NCBI GenBank assembly: GCA_017645945.1
Contig: JAGCNL010000031.1
Coordinates: 62,001-126,000 of the forward strand
Reading direction: 5' to 3'
DNA: 64,000 nt
Origin: Salinivirgaceae bacterium
GTDB lineage: Bacteria > Bacteroidota > Bacteroidia > Bacteroidales > SZUA-534
Position numbers and translations under genes: made by a program. Below, one piece after another: positions 35,392 to 44,655 of this stretch; positions within the stretch are counted from its first letter, which is position 1; each line of letters opens with the position of its first letter. The notes under the pieces are model-generated. The model worked only from the letters and a program-made list of their open reading frames with translations. It made no database searches and was not told the DNA's origin.

Positions 35392-35949
35392 CTATCCTTC
35401 CCCATTTTCCTCTTTCTTCACAACAATGGTGTGGCACATCAAATCGTGCAGAGCCTGGTGTTTGTCGCCAGCAGCGAAGAAGCAGCCGATGAAGATAACC
35501 AAGCCCAGAAGTGAGCCTAAAGAGTTGAATAACAACGTCAGGCTGAACAATGCCAACACTGAGCAAATTGTTGAGATGTGCTTCAGAAGATAGCGGGCAA
35601 CCAGAATGCCTATCGAGGCGTTGTCGCCATCGACATTTGTGATTTTCAGCCTCAGTAACATCTTACCCAAGGAGGCACCGAACAGAATTTCGGGAATAAA
35701 ATAAATAACCTCGATGACGGTTGTAAGCAGCGATACGCGGATTATTGATTCCATCATCGCCGTCATAGATGAGTTGTACAAACCCGCAAGCGCAGGATTT
35801 GTCGACATTGTTGCGGCCAATTGCTGCGAAGCTGTGGCACTAAAGAATGACGGCGCGATACGGCTGACCAACGCCGAAAGAATCCAAATAAAAACAATGT
35901 CAAGCAGATAAGCGCCCAAACGCGGGCCAAAACCAATTCTCTTTTCCAT
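35392..35949 (-). CDS. RDD-family membrane protein
   Basis: A 185-aa inner-membrane protein named for Arg-Asp-Asp residues. Here the first helix region reads RIGFGPRLGAYLLDIVFIW, with the Arg and Asp in place, and further helices lie at about 75-105 and 130-160. FGASLGKMLLRLKI is the conserved loop after helix two. The biochemical role is unknown; some members take part in ion exchange. Single gene. Confidence 0.85.
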   Translation of the reverse strand: MEKRIGFGPRLGAYLLDIVFIWILSALVSRIAPSFFSATASQQLAATMSTNPALAGLYNSSMTAMMESIIRVSLLTTVIEVIYFIPEILFGASLGKMLLRLKITNVDGDNASIGILVARYLLKHISTICSVLALFSLTLLFNSLGSLLGLVIFIGCFFAAGDKHQALHDLMCHTIVVKKEENGEG

Positions 35950-36148
35950 AATTGTAGTGTTTTACATGATTAAAATGACGGCAAACCGCTGCCGAAACGT
36001 GCCGTGAAATTACAATTTTAGCTGAAACCTCCAACCTCTGATAGCCTTTTTGCAAGCCAATTCGGCCTTCGACGCAAACCGACACAACTGAATGATAATG
36101 CGTTATGAGGGGAATAAAATATTTTTTGTTTTTTTGCTGTGGCGACTA

Positions 36149-36178
36149 TTGCGAATATGAAAAAACGCACTACTTTTG
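36149..36178 (+). promoter_or_regulatory. tRNA-Asp promoter
   Basis: TTG at 36149-36151, 19 bases, then TACTTTTG at 36171-36178: an exact -7 box with ideal spacing. The predicted transcript start is about 35 bases before the mature tRNA. Confidence 0.75.
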
Positions 36179-36219
36179 CAACGCTTTTCAGAAATGATAG
36201 CAACAGAGTTCTGACAATT

Positions 36220-36293
36220 GGTGCGGTAGTTCAGTCGGTTAGAATATCGGCCTGTCACGCCGGGGGTCGCGAGTTCGAGTCTCGTCCGCACCG
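36220..36293 (+). tRNA. tRNA-Asp (anticodon GTC)
   Basis: The acceptor arms GGTGCGG and CCGCACC pair perfectly; the D arm is GTTCAGTCGGTTAGAAT; the anticodon loop CTGTCAC holds GTC; the T arm contains GTTCGAGTC (GCGAG/CTCGT stem). The discriminator base is G. CCA is not encoded, as is usual in this phylum. A strong terminator follows. Confidence 0.97.
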
Positions 36294-36297
36294 CAAG

Positions 36298-36331
36298 AAG
36301 CCTGATTAACGAAAGTTAGTCGGGCTTTTTT
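36298..36331 (+). terminator. tRNA-Asp terminator
   Basis: A 13-bp stem with two G-T wobbles around a GAAA tetraloop (AAGCCTGATTAAC / GTTAGTCGGGCTT), then a T-run. Confidence 0.92.
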
Positions 36332-36345
36332 GTTTATATAAGCCA

Positions 36346-36385
36346 CAAAAAAAATCACCGCGCAGAACCTTGCCCACGCGGTGAC
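36346..36385 (-). terminator. Terminator of the ECF sigma operon
   Basis: On the minus strand GTCACCGCG (36377-36385) pairs with CGCGGTGAT (36354-36362), followed by a run of eight T, 23 bp after the last gene of the operon. Confidence 0.85.
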
Positions 36386-36407
36386 TTATTGGTTAATTGG
36401 CAAAATG

Positions 36408-37484
36408 TTAACTTCTTCTATACAAAACAAACACAGAGGCCAGCACAACCACAAGCACTGTGACAATGTAAGCCCAAACGTGGTTGACGCGCGACGATGC
36501 CGTAATTGTGTAATCGTGCGGAATGAGCCGTTCGCCCGTGAGCGAATAAAAGACTGTATCGTTTTGGCAGACACCCGTTCCCGCATCGGTGATATGGCCA
36601 GGCATTGCGATTGTGTATGGGACAGACAAATTGAATATATTCAACAATTTAGCATTTTCTTTTTCCAATAATTTGCCACATGGCGTTTCATCGAAAAAGA
36701 AGGCATAAGCATCGGAATGGAAAAAATTCTTAAAGATTTTTTTATGGTCAACCGACAACACGTCACCATCGCCCTGCTTCATGACATATTCTTTGAAAGA
36801 ATCGTGCTGAGCAACAAACTGTTCACGGCTGATAGGCGGATTGCTGATAGAATCGTAATGACTGACTATGAAATCGAAACTCAACTTGAAAATATTGTCG
36901 TTTAACCAGTTAGTAACAGCGCTTTCCATTGGATTGATTTGTTCGGCCAACTCCGCGCCACTCAAACCCTGCAACATTTCAGGCTGGCCTGTAAACCAGA
37001 AACTTGCAACATCATCTTCAACATAATCGGAAATGGGCAGCAGAAAATTGTCGGCAACACTGCTGAAAACCTCGGTGAAGGTGTAATCGGTGTAAAACCA
37101 GCGGAACCGCTTTGCAAAAGAAGATGATGCCTTCAATTGCGCGCCATTGAGTTGCAGTGGCATATCCTCGCTCATCTCCGCCACTGTGCCGTAATCGTGG
37201 GTCAAGACTGATGTTACCGTATCACCTTTGCCAACCTGGGTGAAAGAATATGTGTAACCGCTGATATCCAAGCATTCTGGGACAGGTTGCGCCCGTCGCT
37301 GACTGCTGTCTGTCCAGAGTGTGTCGCGCATCTCTTGCGACATAACATCGCTGTAACTAACTATGCGCGTGCAAGTTCCATCGGAATTGATGGTGGTGTG
37401 CATCTCAACATCCGACTGTTCGATGCACGATGAAAAAAGTGCTGCGGCCATCAATAACGAGCCGCCAAGTTTAACGGTTTTCAT
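36408..37484 (-). CDS. Lipoprotein with C-terminal membrane helix, third gene of the ECF operon
   Basis: A 358-aa protein with lipobox LFSSC (Cys20) and, unusually, a strong hydrophobic helix at about residues 332-354 followed by YRRS. Both a lipid anchor and a transmembrane helix suggest an inner-membrane protein with a large periplasmic domain. The centre is mixed alpha/beta, with no motif recognised. It overlaps the anti-sigma gene by 14 bp, so it belongs to the same translational unit. It could be a sensor or co-regulator that relays an envelope signal to the anti-sigma factor. Confidence 0.72.
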   Translation of the reverse strand: MKTVKLGGSLLMAAALFSSCIEQSDVEMHTTINSDGTCTRIVSYSDVMSQEMRDTLWTDSSQRRAQPVPECLDISGYTYSFTQVGKGDTVTSVLTHDYGTVAEMSEDMPLQLNGAQLKASSSFAKRFRWFYTDYTFTEVFSSVADNFLLPISDYVEDDVASFWFTGQPEMLQGLSGAELAEQINPMESAVTNWLNDNIFKLSFDFIVSHYDSISNPPISREQFVAQHDSFKEYVMKQGDGDVLSVDHKKIFKNFFHSDAYAFFFDETPCGKLLEKENAKLLNIFNLSVPYTIAMPGHITDAGTGVCQNDTVFYSLTGERLIPHDYTITASSRVNHVWAYIVTVLVVVLASVFVLYRRS

Positions 37485-37845
37485 AAATCATACGTTTTAA
37501 TTGTGTGTAACTCAATTGTTTGCATTTATTTTTTTTCTGCCACGCCGAATACATTTTTCTATATGTCTCGCTGCGCGACGCATGTGGTGCGTGAATACTT
37601 ACGGCATCGGCATTTCGCTGTTGCTCAGCAGGATTACTCGTAAAAACGAAAATTCCAATGAGCCATACGGCTGCCATTGCCGAAACCGCGTACATTGTGC
37701 GGACAATGGACCGCCGACTGCCTGTTGCTCTTTGCATTCCACAATCCTCCAATCGGCTTATAATGAGAGATGTGAGTTCGTCAGGATTGCTAACTTCGGG
37801 CTGCTGACGCTGCAGCCTTGCAAGAATGTCTTCTGTCCTATTCAT
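37471..37845 (-). CDS. Probable membrane anti-sigma factor
   Basis: A 124-aa single-pass protein: a cytoplasmic N-terminal helical part (residues 1-45), one membrane helix (about 48-68) and a short basic periplasmic part. It follows the sigma gene with an 8-bp overlap, the usual place of a cognate anti-sigma factor. It lacks a zinc-binding HxxxCxxC motif, so it would be a non-ZAS type. The assignment rests mostly on position and topology. Confidence 0.65.
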   Translation of the reverse strand: MNRTEDILARLQRQQPEVSNPDELTSLIISRLEDCGMQRATGSRRSIVRTMYAVSAMAAVWLIGIFVFTSNPAEQQRNADAVSIHAPHASRSETYRKMYSAWQKKNKCKQLSYTQLKRMIYENR

Positions 37846-38389
37846 AGCCTAAAAGTTTTAATTGTTCGCGAATTGTCTGCCGCGCCGCGTAGAGATTGCT
37901 CTTCACCTGACGGGCGTTCAGCCCAGTTATTTGCTCAACCTCGTCCGACGGCAGACCTTCCAACTGGCAGAGAGTGAACACCAAACGCTGCTTGGGGCTC
38001 AAATCGGCAGCCATCAGCCTGACAATCGACACCCACTCGCGGTTTTCGAGCGTGCGCTGAGTGTCGGTTTCCGCCGCAAAGCGATGCAAAACCAACTCAT
38101 CGTCGGGCATTGGCACAAGACGGCGGCTTCGTTTGATGCGGTCGATGCAAAGGCGCGAAGCAATGGTATAGAGCCATGTGGCAAACGGCCGTCGCACATC
38201 GTAGTGTCCAATATTCTGCCACACTCGGATGAAGGTTTCCTGCACCACATCTTTGGCGTCATCTTCATCGGCCAACATCTTCAGTGCCAGCGAGAAAACC
38301 ATCCGCTGATAGTTTTGTACCACGCTGCGAAAAGCATCGCGGTCGCCGTTTTGGCATCGAATGATTATATCGGTCGCTGTCGGAATCAT
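37838..38389 (-). CDS. ECF-family RNA polymerase sigma factor
   Basis: A sigma-70 group 4 factor of 183 aa. Region 2 contains FRSVVQNYQRMVFSLALKM and DDAKDVVQETFIRVWQ; region 4 contains LSPKQRLVFTLCQLEGLPS then DEVEQITGLNARQVKSNL. No C-terminal extension. It directs RNA polymerase to a regulon that is not visible here but probably includes its own operon. First gene of a three-gene overlapping operon with the anti-sigma and lipoprotein genes. Confidence 0.93.
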   Translation of the reverse strand: MIPTATDIIIRCQNGDRDAFRSVVQNYQRMVFSLALKMLADEDDAKDVVQETFIRVWQNIGHYDVRRPFATWLYTIASRLCIDRIKRSRRLVPMPDDELVLHRFAAETDTQRTLENREWVSIVRLMAADLSPKQRLVFTLCQLEGLPSDEVEQITGLNARQVKSNLYAARQTIREQLKLLGYE

Positions 38390-38500
38390 TGTTTTTGTTT
38401 CACGCTCAATATACGACCGAGGCGGACGAAAGTCAAAAAAAATATTTCAGGAAATAAAAACATGCACCCCTCCCACTTCTTGCCAAACGACAAATCAGCC

Positions 38501-39262
38501 CTATTTCCACACAAACCGCCGCTCGGTAGCGTCAAAATGCAAATTGCTGTCTTTGAACAGATTATCGAGTGAGCCTTTTTCGATTATTTCGGCAACTGAG
38601 CCGCACTGCACGCCTTCGGCATTCATTAGCCACAGATTGTCAGATAGTTGCACGGCCACATCAATGTCGTGGGTTGAAAGCAGGATTGCCTTTTGCGACT
38701 CGGCGGCCAGACGGTGAAGCAGCAGCAGCACCTCAACGCGCGCTGCGGCATCGAGAAAAGCGGTTGGCTCATCGAGAATGATTATTGGCGTTTGTTGCGC
38801 CAACGCCTTGGCAATCATCACTTTCTGGCGTTCGCCGTCCGACAGTTCCGACACGTGGCAATCGGCTTTTGCAACAATGCCCACATCGGTCATAGCCTTG
38901 ATTACAAGTTCTTTATCAGCGGCAGACAGTCGGCCGAAGAAACCCGTATAAGGCTGGCGGCCAAGCGACACAAGTTCAAAAACCGTCAGTCCGCCGGCTG
39001 ATACTCTGTCGGTTAGTACAAGTGCAATGGTGCGTGAGAGTTCTGAGGCTGTCAGGCCAGCAATGTTGGTGCCATTCACACTGATACTACCAGACAACGG
39101 CCGCTGAAGGTTGGAAAGGGTGCGCAAAAGCGTCGATTTGCCCACACCATTCGGTCCTAATAGGCTGGTCAACTGGCCTTTGGCAAGAGTCAGCGACAAG
39201 CCAGCCGCTACAGGATGCTGTGCGGAATAGCCAATGGTCAGATTTTCAGCAGTTAACAGCAT
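38501..39262 (-). CDS. ABC transporter ATP-binding protein, iron-siderophore/haem/B12 type
   Basis: The ATPase of a type II importer, 253 aa. Walker A is GPNGVGKST (about residues 36-44), the signature is LSDGERQ, Walker B is IIILDEP, and the switch His is in STHDID. The substrate class is inferred from the FecCD-type permease 6 bp upstream. The C-terminal extension binds the membrane partner in this family. The substrate-binding protein is not encoded nearby. Confidence 0.92.
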   Translation of the reverse strand: MLLTAENLTIGYSAQHPVAAGLSLTLAKGQLTSLLGPNGVGKSTLLRTLSNLQRPLSGSISVNGTNIAGLTASELSRTIALVLTDRVSAGGLTVFELVSLGRQPYTGFFGRLSAADKELVIKAMTDVGIVAKADCHVSELSDGERQKVMIAKALAQQTPIIILDEPTAFLDAAARVEVLLLLHRLAAESQKAILLSTHDIDVAVQLSDNLWLMNAEGVQCGSVAEIIEKGSLDNLFKDSNLHFDATERRFVWK

Positions 39263-39268
39263 ATCAAC

Positions 39269-40291
39269 TTACAACTCATATTTCATTCTTCGCTGACTGA
39301 CAATAACATAAATCACCACGGGAGCACCGAAGAACGGCGTGACGGCGTTCAGCGGCAGCACTCCGGCATTGCCGGGCAACAGGCAGACCAGATTGCACGC
39401 CAGTGCCACAACCGCGCCCACAAGCATCGTGACGGGCATCAGCACGTTGTGGTTCGACGAGCCGATGACCATCCGCGCAACATGCGGAACGGCCAGCCCA
39501 ATGAACGAAATCGGTCCGCAAAAGGCTGTGACAATGGCCGACAGCAGTCCGGTTGCCACAAGCAGCAATCCGCGAACACGTCGGATATTGACTCCCAGAT
39601 TTTCGGCATAATTAGCTCCTAACAACAAGGCGTTCAGCGGTTTAATGAGCAAAACAGCCATCAGCAGACCGGCCGACACGGTGCCCACAAAAACGGGCAT
39701 CTGCGAAAGCGAAACGCCGCTGAAACTGCCCAACCCCCAAATGGTGTAGGAATGGACGCCTTCGGCTGTGGCGAAAAAGTTGAGAATCGATATGAGCGAC
39801 GACGCCACGTAGCCAACCATCATTCCGGCAATGAGCAGCATTGCGTTGCTCTTGATAACGCTGGAAAGCAGCAAAATAAGCACCAGAACAACGAACGCAC
39901 CCACAAGCGCGCCTGCAATGGTGGCAGTGAGCCCCATCAGACTGCCTGCCGCCGAAAACGAACAGCCAGAAGCCAGCGCAACCACCGCCACGCCTAAACT
40001 TGCACCTGATGTTATGCCCAAAATCGAAGGCCCGGCAAGCGGATTGGCGAGCGTGGTTTGAAGCATCAGTCCGGCTGCTGACAATGCCGCACCGCATAAC
40101 AACGCCGTAATGCATTGTGGCACACGCGATTGCAAAACAATCACCTTCCACGCCTGATTGCCACCATCGCCACCCGAAAGAATATCGGCCACCGTTCCCA
40201 ACGGAATCCGCACCGACCCCAATGCAATATTGAGTGCGGCGAGAATGACCAAAAGCAGCGATAATATGACGTATATGCGGGTAGTTCTCAA
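39269..40291 (-). CDS. FecCD-family ABC transporter permease
   Basis: A polytopic permease of 340 aa with about nine or ten helices, of the BtuC/FecD fold. Family stretches are SRVPQCITALLCGAALSAAG, TLANPLAGPSILGITSGASL and GPISFIGLAVPHVARM. It imports iron-siderophore, haem or cobalamin together with the ATPase gene that follows. It starts 37 bp after the LRR protein gene on the same strand. No binding protein or TonB receptor sits next to it, so the system is completed elsewhere. Confidence 0.92.
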   Translation of the reverse strand: MRTTRIYVILSLLLVILAALNIALGSVRIPLGTVADILSGGDGGNQAWKVIVLQSRVPQCITALLCGAALSAAGLMLQTTLANPLAGPSILGITSGASLGVAVVALASGCSFSAAGSLMGLTATIAGALVGAFVVLVLILLLSSVIKSNAMLLIAGMMVGYVASSLISILNFFATAEGVHSYTIWGLGSFSGVSLSQMPVFVGTVSAGLLMAVLLIKPLNALLLGANYAENLGVNIRRVRGLLLVATGLLSAIVTAFCGPISFIGLAVPHVARMVIGSSNHNVLMPVTMLVGAVVALACNLVCLLPGNAGVLPLNAVTPFFGAPVVIYVIVSQRRMKYEL

Positions 40292-40328
40292 TCCGTTATG
40301 AATTATCTAGTTCTTTCGTAATTAGCAA

Positions 40329-43300
40329 TCAATCTTTAACCATCACACGTTTGGCCATGTTTCCAACCTTGACAATGTAAATGCCAGCGGTATTAACGTT
40401 TAATTCGGTGCGGATGCGATTCATCGCGTCCCTGCAAACCATTCTGCCCAACGCATCATAAACGCTGATTTCATCATCGGCATTCTCAACAATGATGGAT
40501 TTGCCGTGGGCGTAGATGTTAACAGTGTTGGCTGAAGTTTCAGTTACTGCAGTGTTGTCTTTTGGCAGTTTTGTGCCTTCTGCAACACGTGTATCAGTTG
40601 CACCGCAGCCGTGTTCGCAAACGGCGGTCTCGGTACCGTCGGCTTCGGTTGTGGCATCGTTGTTGTAAACATAGTTTATAAACTCGTGACCTAATGCCGG
40701 CAACAGTTCTTGTGTCCACTCGTATTCGTTACATACCGAGCAATGCTTACCCTCTCCCAATCCCGTCTCAGTGCAAGTTGGCTCAACCGCTTCGTCGATA
40801 ACAATGGTGTGACCTTTGGCAGGAATTACTTCTTGCATAACTATGATTTCACCACAAACGGAGCAGTGCGAGCCTTCGGTCAAACCTGATTCAGTGCAGG
40901 TTGGCTCAACGGCTGTATCCACAACTTCAGTGTGGCCTAAGGCAGCAACAGTTTCCTGTGCAATCAAAGTCTTTTCGCAAACTGAACAATGTTTGCCTTC
41001 TGTTAGACCTAATTCGGTGCAAGTTGGAGCAACGGCTGTATCCACAACTTCAGTGTGGCCTAAAGCCTTGATATTCACAACATCTTTTGTTTGAGTTGAG
41101 AACTTGCTGTTTTTGAATTTTGCGGTATAGGTTGTTGTGCCCTCATCCTCGCATGTGGCAGCAATGGTTACAGTACTTGTTATGGTTGCTAATTCTGTTT
41201 CTTTGTGTTTTGCATCGTGCTGGCAAATGGCGGTTGCCGTACAAGCACTACCGTCTTCCTCCCAAACGTAAGTCGGTGAACCATAGTTGTGTTCAAGAGC
41301 GGCAATATCCACAACGGCCTTTGTCTGCGTTTTGAACTTGCTGTTTGTGAATTTCGCGGTATAGGTGGTAGTGCCTTTCTCAAGGCAAGTTGGGGCAGTA
41401 GTTTCTGCGCTTGTGATAGTTGCGTTTTCTGTCAGAGTATGACTTGAATTGCGAGAGCATACTGCTCTTGCCGAACAAGATTTGCCATCGGTGCTCCAAG
41501 AGTAGGAAGGTGAGCCGTAGTTGTGTCCAAGAGCAGCAATATTCACAATGTTTTTTGTTTGAGTAGAGAACTTGCTGTTTTTGAATTTTGCAGTATAGGT
41601 TGTTGTGCCTTCGTCCTCACATGTGGCAGCGGTAGTTACTGCGCTTGTTATGGTTGCGTTTTCAGTCTCTTTGTGGTTTGCGTCGAGTTGGCAAATGATG
41701 GTTGCCGTGCAGGTACTACCTCCTGTCCAAACGTATGTTGGCTCACCCCAATTATGACTGTCCGAAATCGGGACAACTTTCTGCTCTACCAATATTTCAT
41801 TACAAACCGAGCATTGCTTGCCTTCGGTTAGCCCTGTTGCGACACAGGTTGCAGGTATAGCATCGAGTGTAACTTCAGTATGGGCCTCAAATATTGCAGT
41901 ATAGGTTTTGCTTTCAGTCACATTAACTTCATGCGTTTCGCCTTCATATTCATCGCTCCATTTAATAAATTGATGTGCACTAATAGCGGTTGCTTCTAAC
42001 GTAGCAGTGCCATTTTCTGTTCCCGCCAAATACCATTGCGAGCCATCGTCGCCTTTAACAGCATAGTTTGTTCCATCAATAATAGCTGCTGCTCCAGTAT
42101 TTGATTCCACCCTTATTACCTTGCACCCCCATTTCACAGGTCTGTTGCCACTGTTCCAATTCGTATTCCAACCCGAAGGTTTGGAAGATTGTTCGATTTC
42201 GCAATATAGAGTGACTTTGTCGCTACGATCGAACGCATTCATGCCAATGCTCGTAACAGATTTGGGGATGACGAATGTTTTCATATTGCTGCAACCACGG
42301 AACGCAAACAATGCGATGCCTGTAACCGAATTGGGAATAGTGACAGATGTCAGGCTAGTGCAATATTCAAACGCAGTGGATTCGATTGTTGTAACCGAAT
42401 TACCTATGATGACCGTTTTCAAACTGCTGCAATCACCAAACGTACTGTAGCTAATGGTTTTAACCGAATTGGGTATAGTTACTGAAGTCAGGCCGCTGCA
42501 ATATCTGAACGCTTCGTTGTCAATGATTGTAACCGAATTGGGGATTGTGACTGAAGTCAAGCCGCTGCAACCTTCGAACGCACTCCAACCAATGTTTGTA
42601 ACAGAATTGGGAATATCATATGCTCCTGTTTTACCTGCCGGATAACATATCAGTTTTGTTTTTGCCTTATTGAACAAGACTCCGTTTTCGGATGTGTATT
42701 TTGCATTTGCACTTTCCACATTTATATCAGTCAATTTGCTGCAACCAGTAAACACTTCCTCGCCGATTGTCGTAACTGAATTAGGGATGGTAATTGATGT
42801 CAGGCCGCTGCAACCTTTGAACGCAACGTTATCAATGCTTGTAACCGAATTAGGAATAGTGACTGATGCCAGTCCGCTACAACCCAAGAACGCATCGGCA
42901 CCAATACTTGTAACCGAGTTAGGAATGGTTACAGATGTTAGGCCACTACAATTATAAAACGCATAGTCGTCTATGTTTTTAACCGAATTAGGGATATTAT
43001 ATGTTCCTGTTTTAGATGCAGGATAGCATATCAACTTTGTTTTTGCTTTATTAAACAATATTCCATTTTCGGATGTATAATTAGTGTTGTCACTTTCCAC
43101 ATTTATTTCTGCCAAATTGTTGCATTTAGTGAACACCGCAGAGCCGATGCTTGTAACTGAATTAGGGATGGAAACCGATGTTAAGGCACTGCAGTTATAG
43201 AACACATCGTCGCCGATGCTTGTAACCGAATTGCCTAGGGTGACTGATACCAGTCCTGTGCAACCAAGAAACGCATATCGACTGATGTTTGTAATCGAAT

Positions 43301-44399
43301 TAGGGATGGTGACCGATGTCAGACCACTGCAATCTCGGATAGCTTCGTCGCCAATGCTTGTCACAGTGTATTCCACGTTATCAATAACAGTTGTGGAAGG
43401 AAAAGTTACGTCGCCACCAGAACCTGTGTACTTTGTGATTTCCACAGTGTGGTTAGTATTACTCAAAACTTTATATTTATATTTGTTGTATTGCCAAATA
43501 ACTGGTCGGTTGGAAGGGTTCCAATTGTCATCCCAGCCATCAGGTTTCGATGCTGCTTCGCAATAAATTGTCAGGCTGCCACACTCGTGGAACACACCAT
43601 AGTTGATAATAGTTACATTATTGGGAATAGAGATAAAACTCAGTTTGGTGCATTTGTAGAAAGCTTTGTCACCAATGCTTGCAACAGTGCTTGGGATATT
43701 TGCAGAAGCAAGGTTACGGCATAGATAGAATGCATAATTTTCAATGGCAGTAACACCACTGGGGATGTTCACCGCAGTAAGGTTCTGACACTGCTGGAAA
43801 GCGTTAATTCCAATAGTAGTCACACCATTCGGAATAGTATAATCACCAATTTTACCCTTAGGATATAATATCAAGGTCGTCATGCTTTTGTTGAACAACA
43901 CTCCATCTTCTGTTGCAAAAGTAGTGTTACTGTTATCAACGTTTATTTCTGTCAATTTGGAGCAAAAGAACGCATCTTTACCAATGGTTGTCAGGGAACT
44001 TCCGAAAGACAACGATGTTAGTTCTTCGCAAGAAGAAAATGCGTAATCGCCAATGGTTTCAACCGAACTGCCGATGGTTGCAGAGGTCAGGCTCATACAT
44101 TCGTCAAATGCATAGTTGCCAATACTGGTAACAGTGTTTGGAATAACAACCGATGTTATTGACCAACCTTGGAATGCATAGTCTGCAATGCTTGTAACAG
44201 TGTAACCTTCATTGCCATAGCTAATAGTTGGAGGAATAACAACTGTAGCAATGGCATTGTTTTCGTCTATACTGACAGAAACAGTTTTGTTTGCAACATT
44301 TGTTACTGTGTACTTCAAACCATCAACAGTAAAAGTTGTCGCTGCCCACGCCTGCCCGGCAAGCATTGCGGCAAACAAAAGAGTAAAAATGCGTTTCAT
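40329..44399 (-). CDS. BspA-type leucine-rich-repeat surface protein with Cys-rich modules and type IX sorting domain
   Basis: A 1,356-aa secreted protein with a signal peptide ending QAWA. Residues about 45-730 are LRR_5 repeats of 22-23 aa with the consensus LTSVTIPNSVTSIG-x-AF-x-GCSG. Next is a short beta domain, then seven Cys-containing modules (about 840-1270): four of the type CTExGLxEGxHCSVC and three longer ones with HNYGSPxYxW and GTTTYTAKF. The last 70 residues are a type IX (Por) C-terminal sorting domain (VYDALGRMV, GIYIVKVGN, VMVKD). Homologues in oral Bacteroidota bind host proteins or other bacteria; this role is inference here. The repeats at DNA level make copy-number change likely. 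Confidence 0.9.
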   Translation of the reverse strand: MKRIFTLLFAAMLAGQAWAATTFTVDGLKYTVTNVANKTVSVSIDENNAIATVVIPPTISYGNEGYTVTSIADYAFQGWSITSVVIPNTVTSIGNYAFDECMSLTSATIGSSVETIGDYAFSSCEELTSLSFGSSLTTIGKDAFFCSKLTEINVDNSNTTFATEDGVLFNKSMTTLILYPKGKIGDYTIPNGVTTIGINAFQQCQNLTAVNIPSGVTAIENYAFYLCRNLASANIPSTVASIGDKAFYKCTKLSFISIPNNVTIINYGVFHECGSLTIYCEAASKPDGWDDNWNPSNRPVIWQYNKYKYKVLSNTNHTVEITKYTGSGGDVTFPSTTVIDNVEYTVTSIGDEAIRDCSGLTSVTIPNSITNISRYAFLGCTGLVSVTLGNSVTSIGDDVFYNCSALTSVSIPNSVTSIGSAVFTKCNNLAEINVESDNTNYTSENGILFNKAKTKLICYPASKTGTYNIPNSVKNIDDYAFYNCSGLTSVTIPNSVTSIGADAFLGCSGLASVTIPNSVTSIDNVAFKGCSGLTSITIPNSVTTIGEEVFTGCSKLTDINVESANAKYTSENGVLFNKAKTKLICYPAGKTGAYDIPNSVTNIGWSAFEGCSGLTSVTIPNSVTIIDNEAFRYCSGLTSVTIPNSVKTISYSTFGDCSSLKTVIIGNSVTTIESTAFEYCTSLTSVTIPNSVTGIALFAFRGCSNMKTFVIPKSVTSIGMNAFDRSDKVTLYCEIEQSSKPSGWNTNWNSGNRPVKWGCKVIRVESNTGAAAIIDGTNYAVKGDDGSQWYLAGTENGTATLEATAISAHQFIKWSDEYEGETHEVNVTESKTYTAIFEAHTEVTLDAIPATCVATGLTEGKQCSVCNEILVEQKVVPISDSHNWGEPTYVWTGGSTCTATIICQLDANHKETENATITSAVTTAATCEDEGTTTYTAKFKNSKFSTQTKNIVNIAALGHNYGSPSYSWSTDGKSCSARAVCSRNSSHTLTENATITSAETTAPTCLEKGTTTYTAKFTNSKFKTQTKAVVDIAALEHNYGSPTYVWEEDGSACTATAICQHDAKHKETELATITSTVTIAATCEDEGTTTYTAKFKNSKFSTQTKDVVNIKALGHTEVVDTAVAPTCTELGLTEGKHCSVCEKTLIAQETVAALGHTEVVDTAVEPTCTESGLTEGSHCSVCGEIIVMQEVIPAKGHTIVIDEAVEPTCTETGLGEGKHCSVCNEYEWTQELLPALGHEFINYVYNNDATTEADGTETAVCEHGCGATDTRVAEGTKLPKDNTAVTETSANTVNIYAHGKSIIVENADDEISVYDALGRMVCRDAMNRIRTELNVNTAGIYIVKVGNMAKRVMVKD
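42230..44170 (-). repeat. LRR coding repeats
   Basis: About 69-bp units recur throughout this part of the gene, each carrying a near-constant stretch that on the plus strand begins GTAACCGAATTGGGAATAG. They encode the 23-residue LRR_5 units and are coding, not a CRISPR or mobile element. Confidence 0.85.
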
Positions 44400-44504
44400 A
44401 AGAATCGTATTTTAGTGTTTTTTAATGTTTTATCATTTTGTTATCGCTTGCGGAGACAGTGCACAAAGTCTCAACAATCCGAACCTTCAATTTTCAAAAT
44501 CTTT

Positions 44505-44512
44505 CAAAGATA
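44505..44512 (-). promoter_or_regulatory. Predicted -7 box of the LRR protein gene
   Basis: TATCTTTG on the minus strand, an exact TAnnTTTG, with TTTC 19 bases upstream as a near -33 box. It implies a leader of about 100 bases. Confidence 0.5.
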
Positions 44513-44627
44513 GGAATGTTCGGTGTGAAAAGAAAATGATTTTTGGCGAATGCCGGATTTTGGCTGATGAGAATAATACGCGCTGATTGCCCATAAATCA
44601 AACTTCAACACCACTGCAAAATTCTTT

Positions 44628-44635
44628 TACCTTTG
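44628..44635 (+). promoter_or_regulatory. Predicted -7 box of thiL
   Basis: TACCTTTG, an exact -7 match 21 bases before the ATG at 44656; no good -33 box. Confidence 0.45.
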
Positions 44636-44655
44636 CGCTAAAATCGTACGAAAAA

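Noticed and set aside
35273..35593. Plus-strand frame with repeated PSMRD-like peptides
   Set aside because: The peptide repeats come from the tandem DNA hairpins and the frame runs antisense into the RDD gene; no start signal.
37862..38572. Plus-strand frame of 236 codons
   Set aside because: Antisense to the ECF sigma factor, which has clear region 2 and region 4 motifs.
42230..44170. Regular repeats that might suggest a CRISPR array
   Set aside because: Units are about 69 bp, without unique spacers, and encode the LRR_5 repeats in one open frame.
44400..44655. Thiamine riboswitch before thiL
   Set aside because: The leader after the -7 box is only about 15 bases; there is no room for a riboswitch, and no conserved core was seen.
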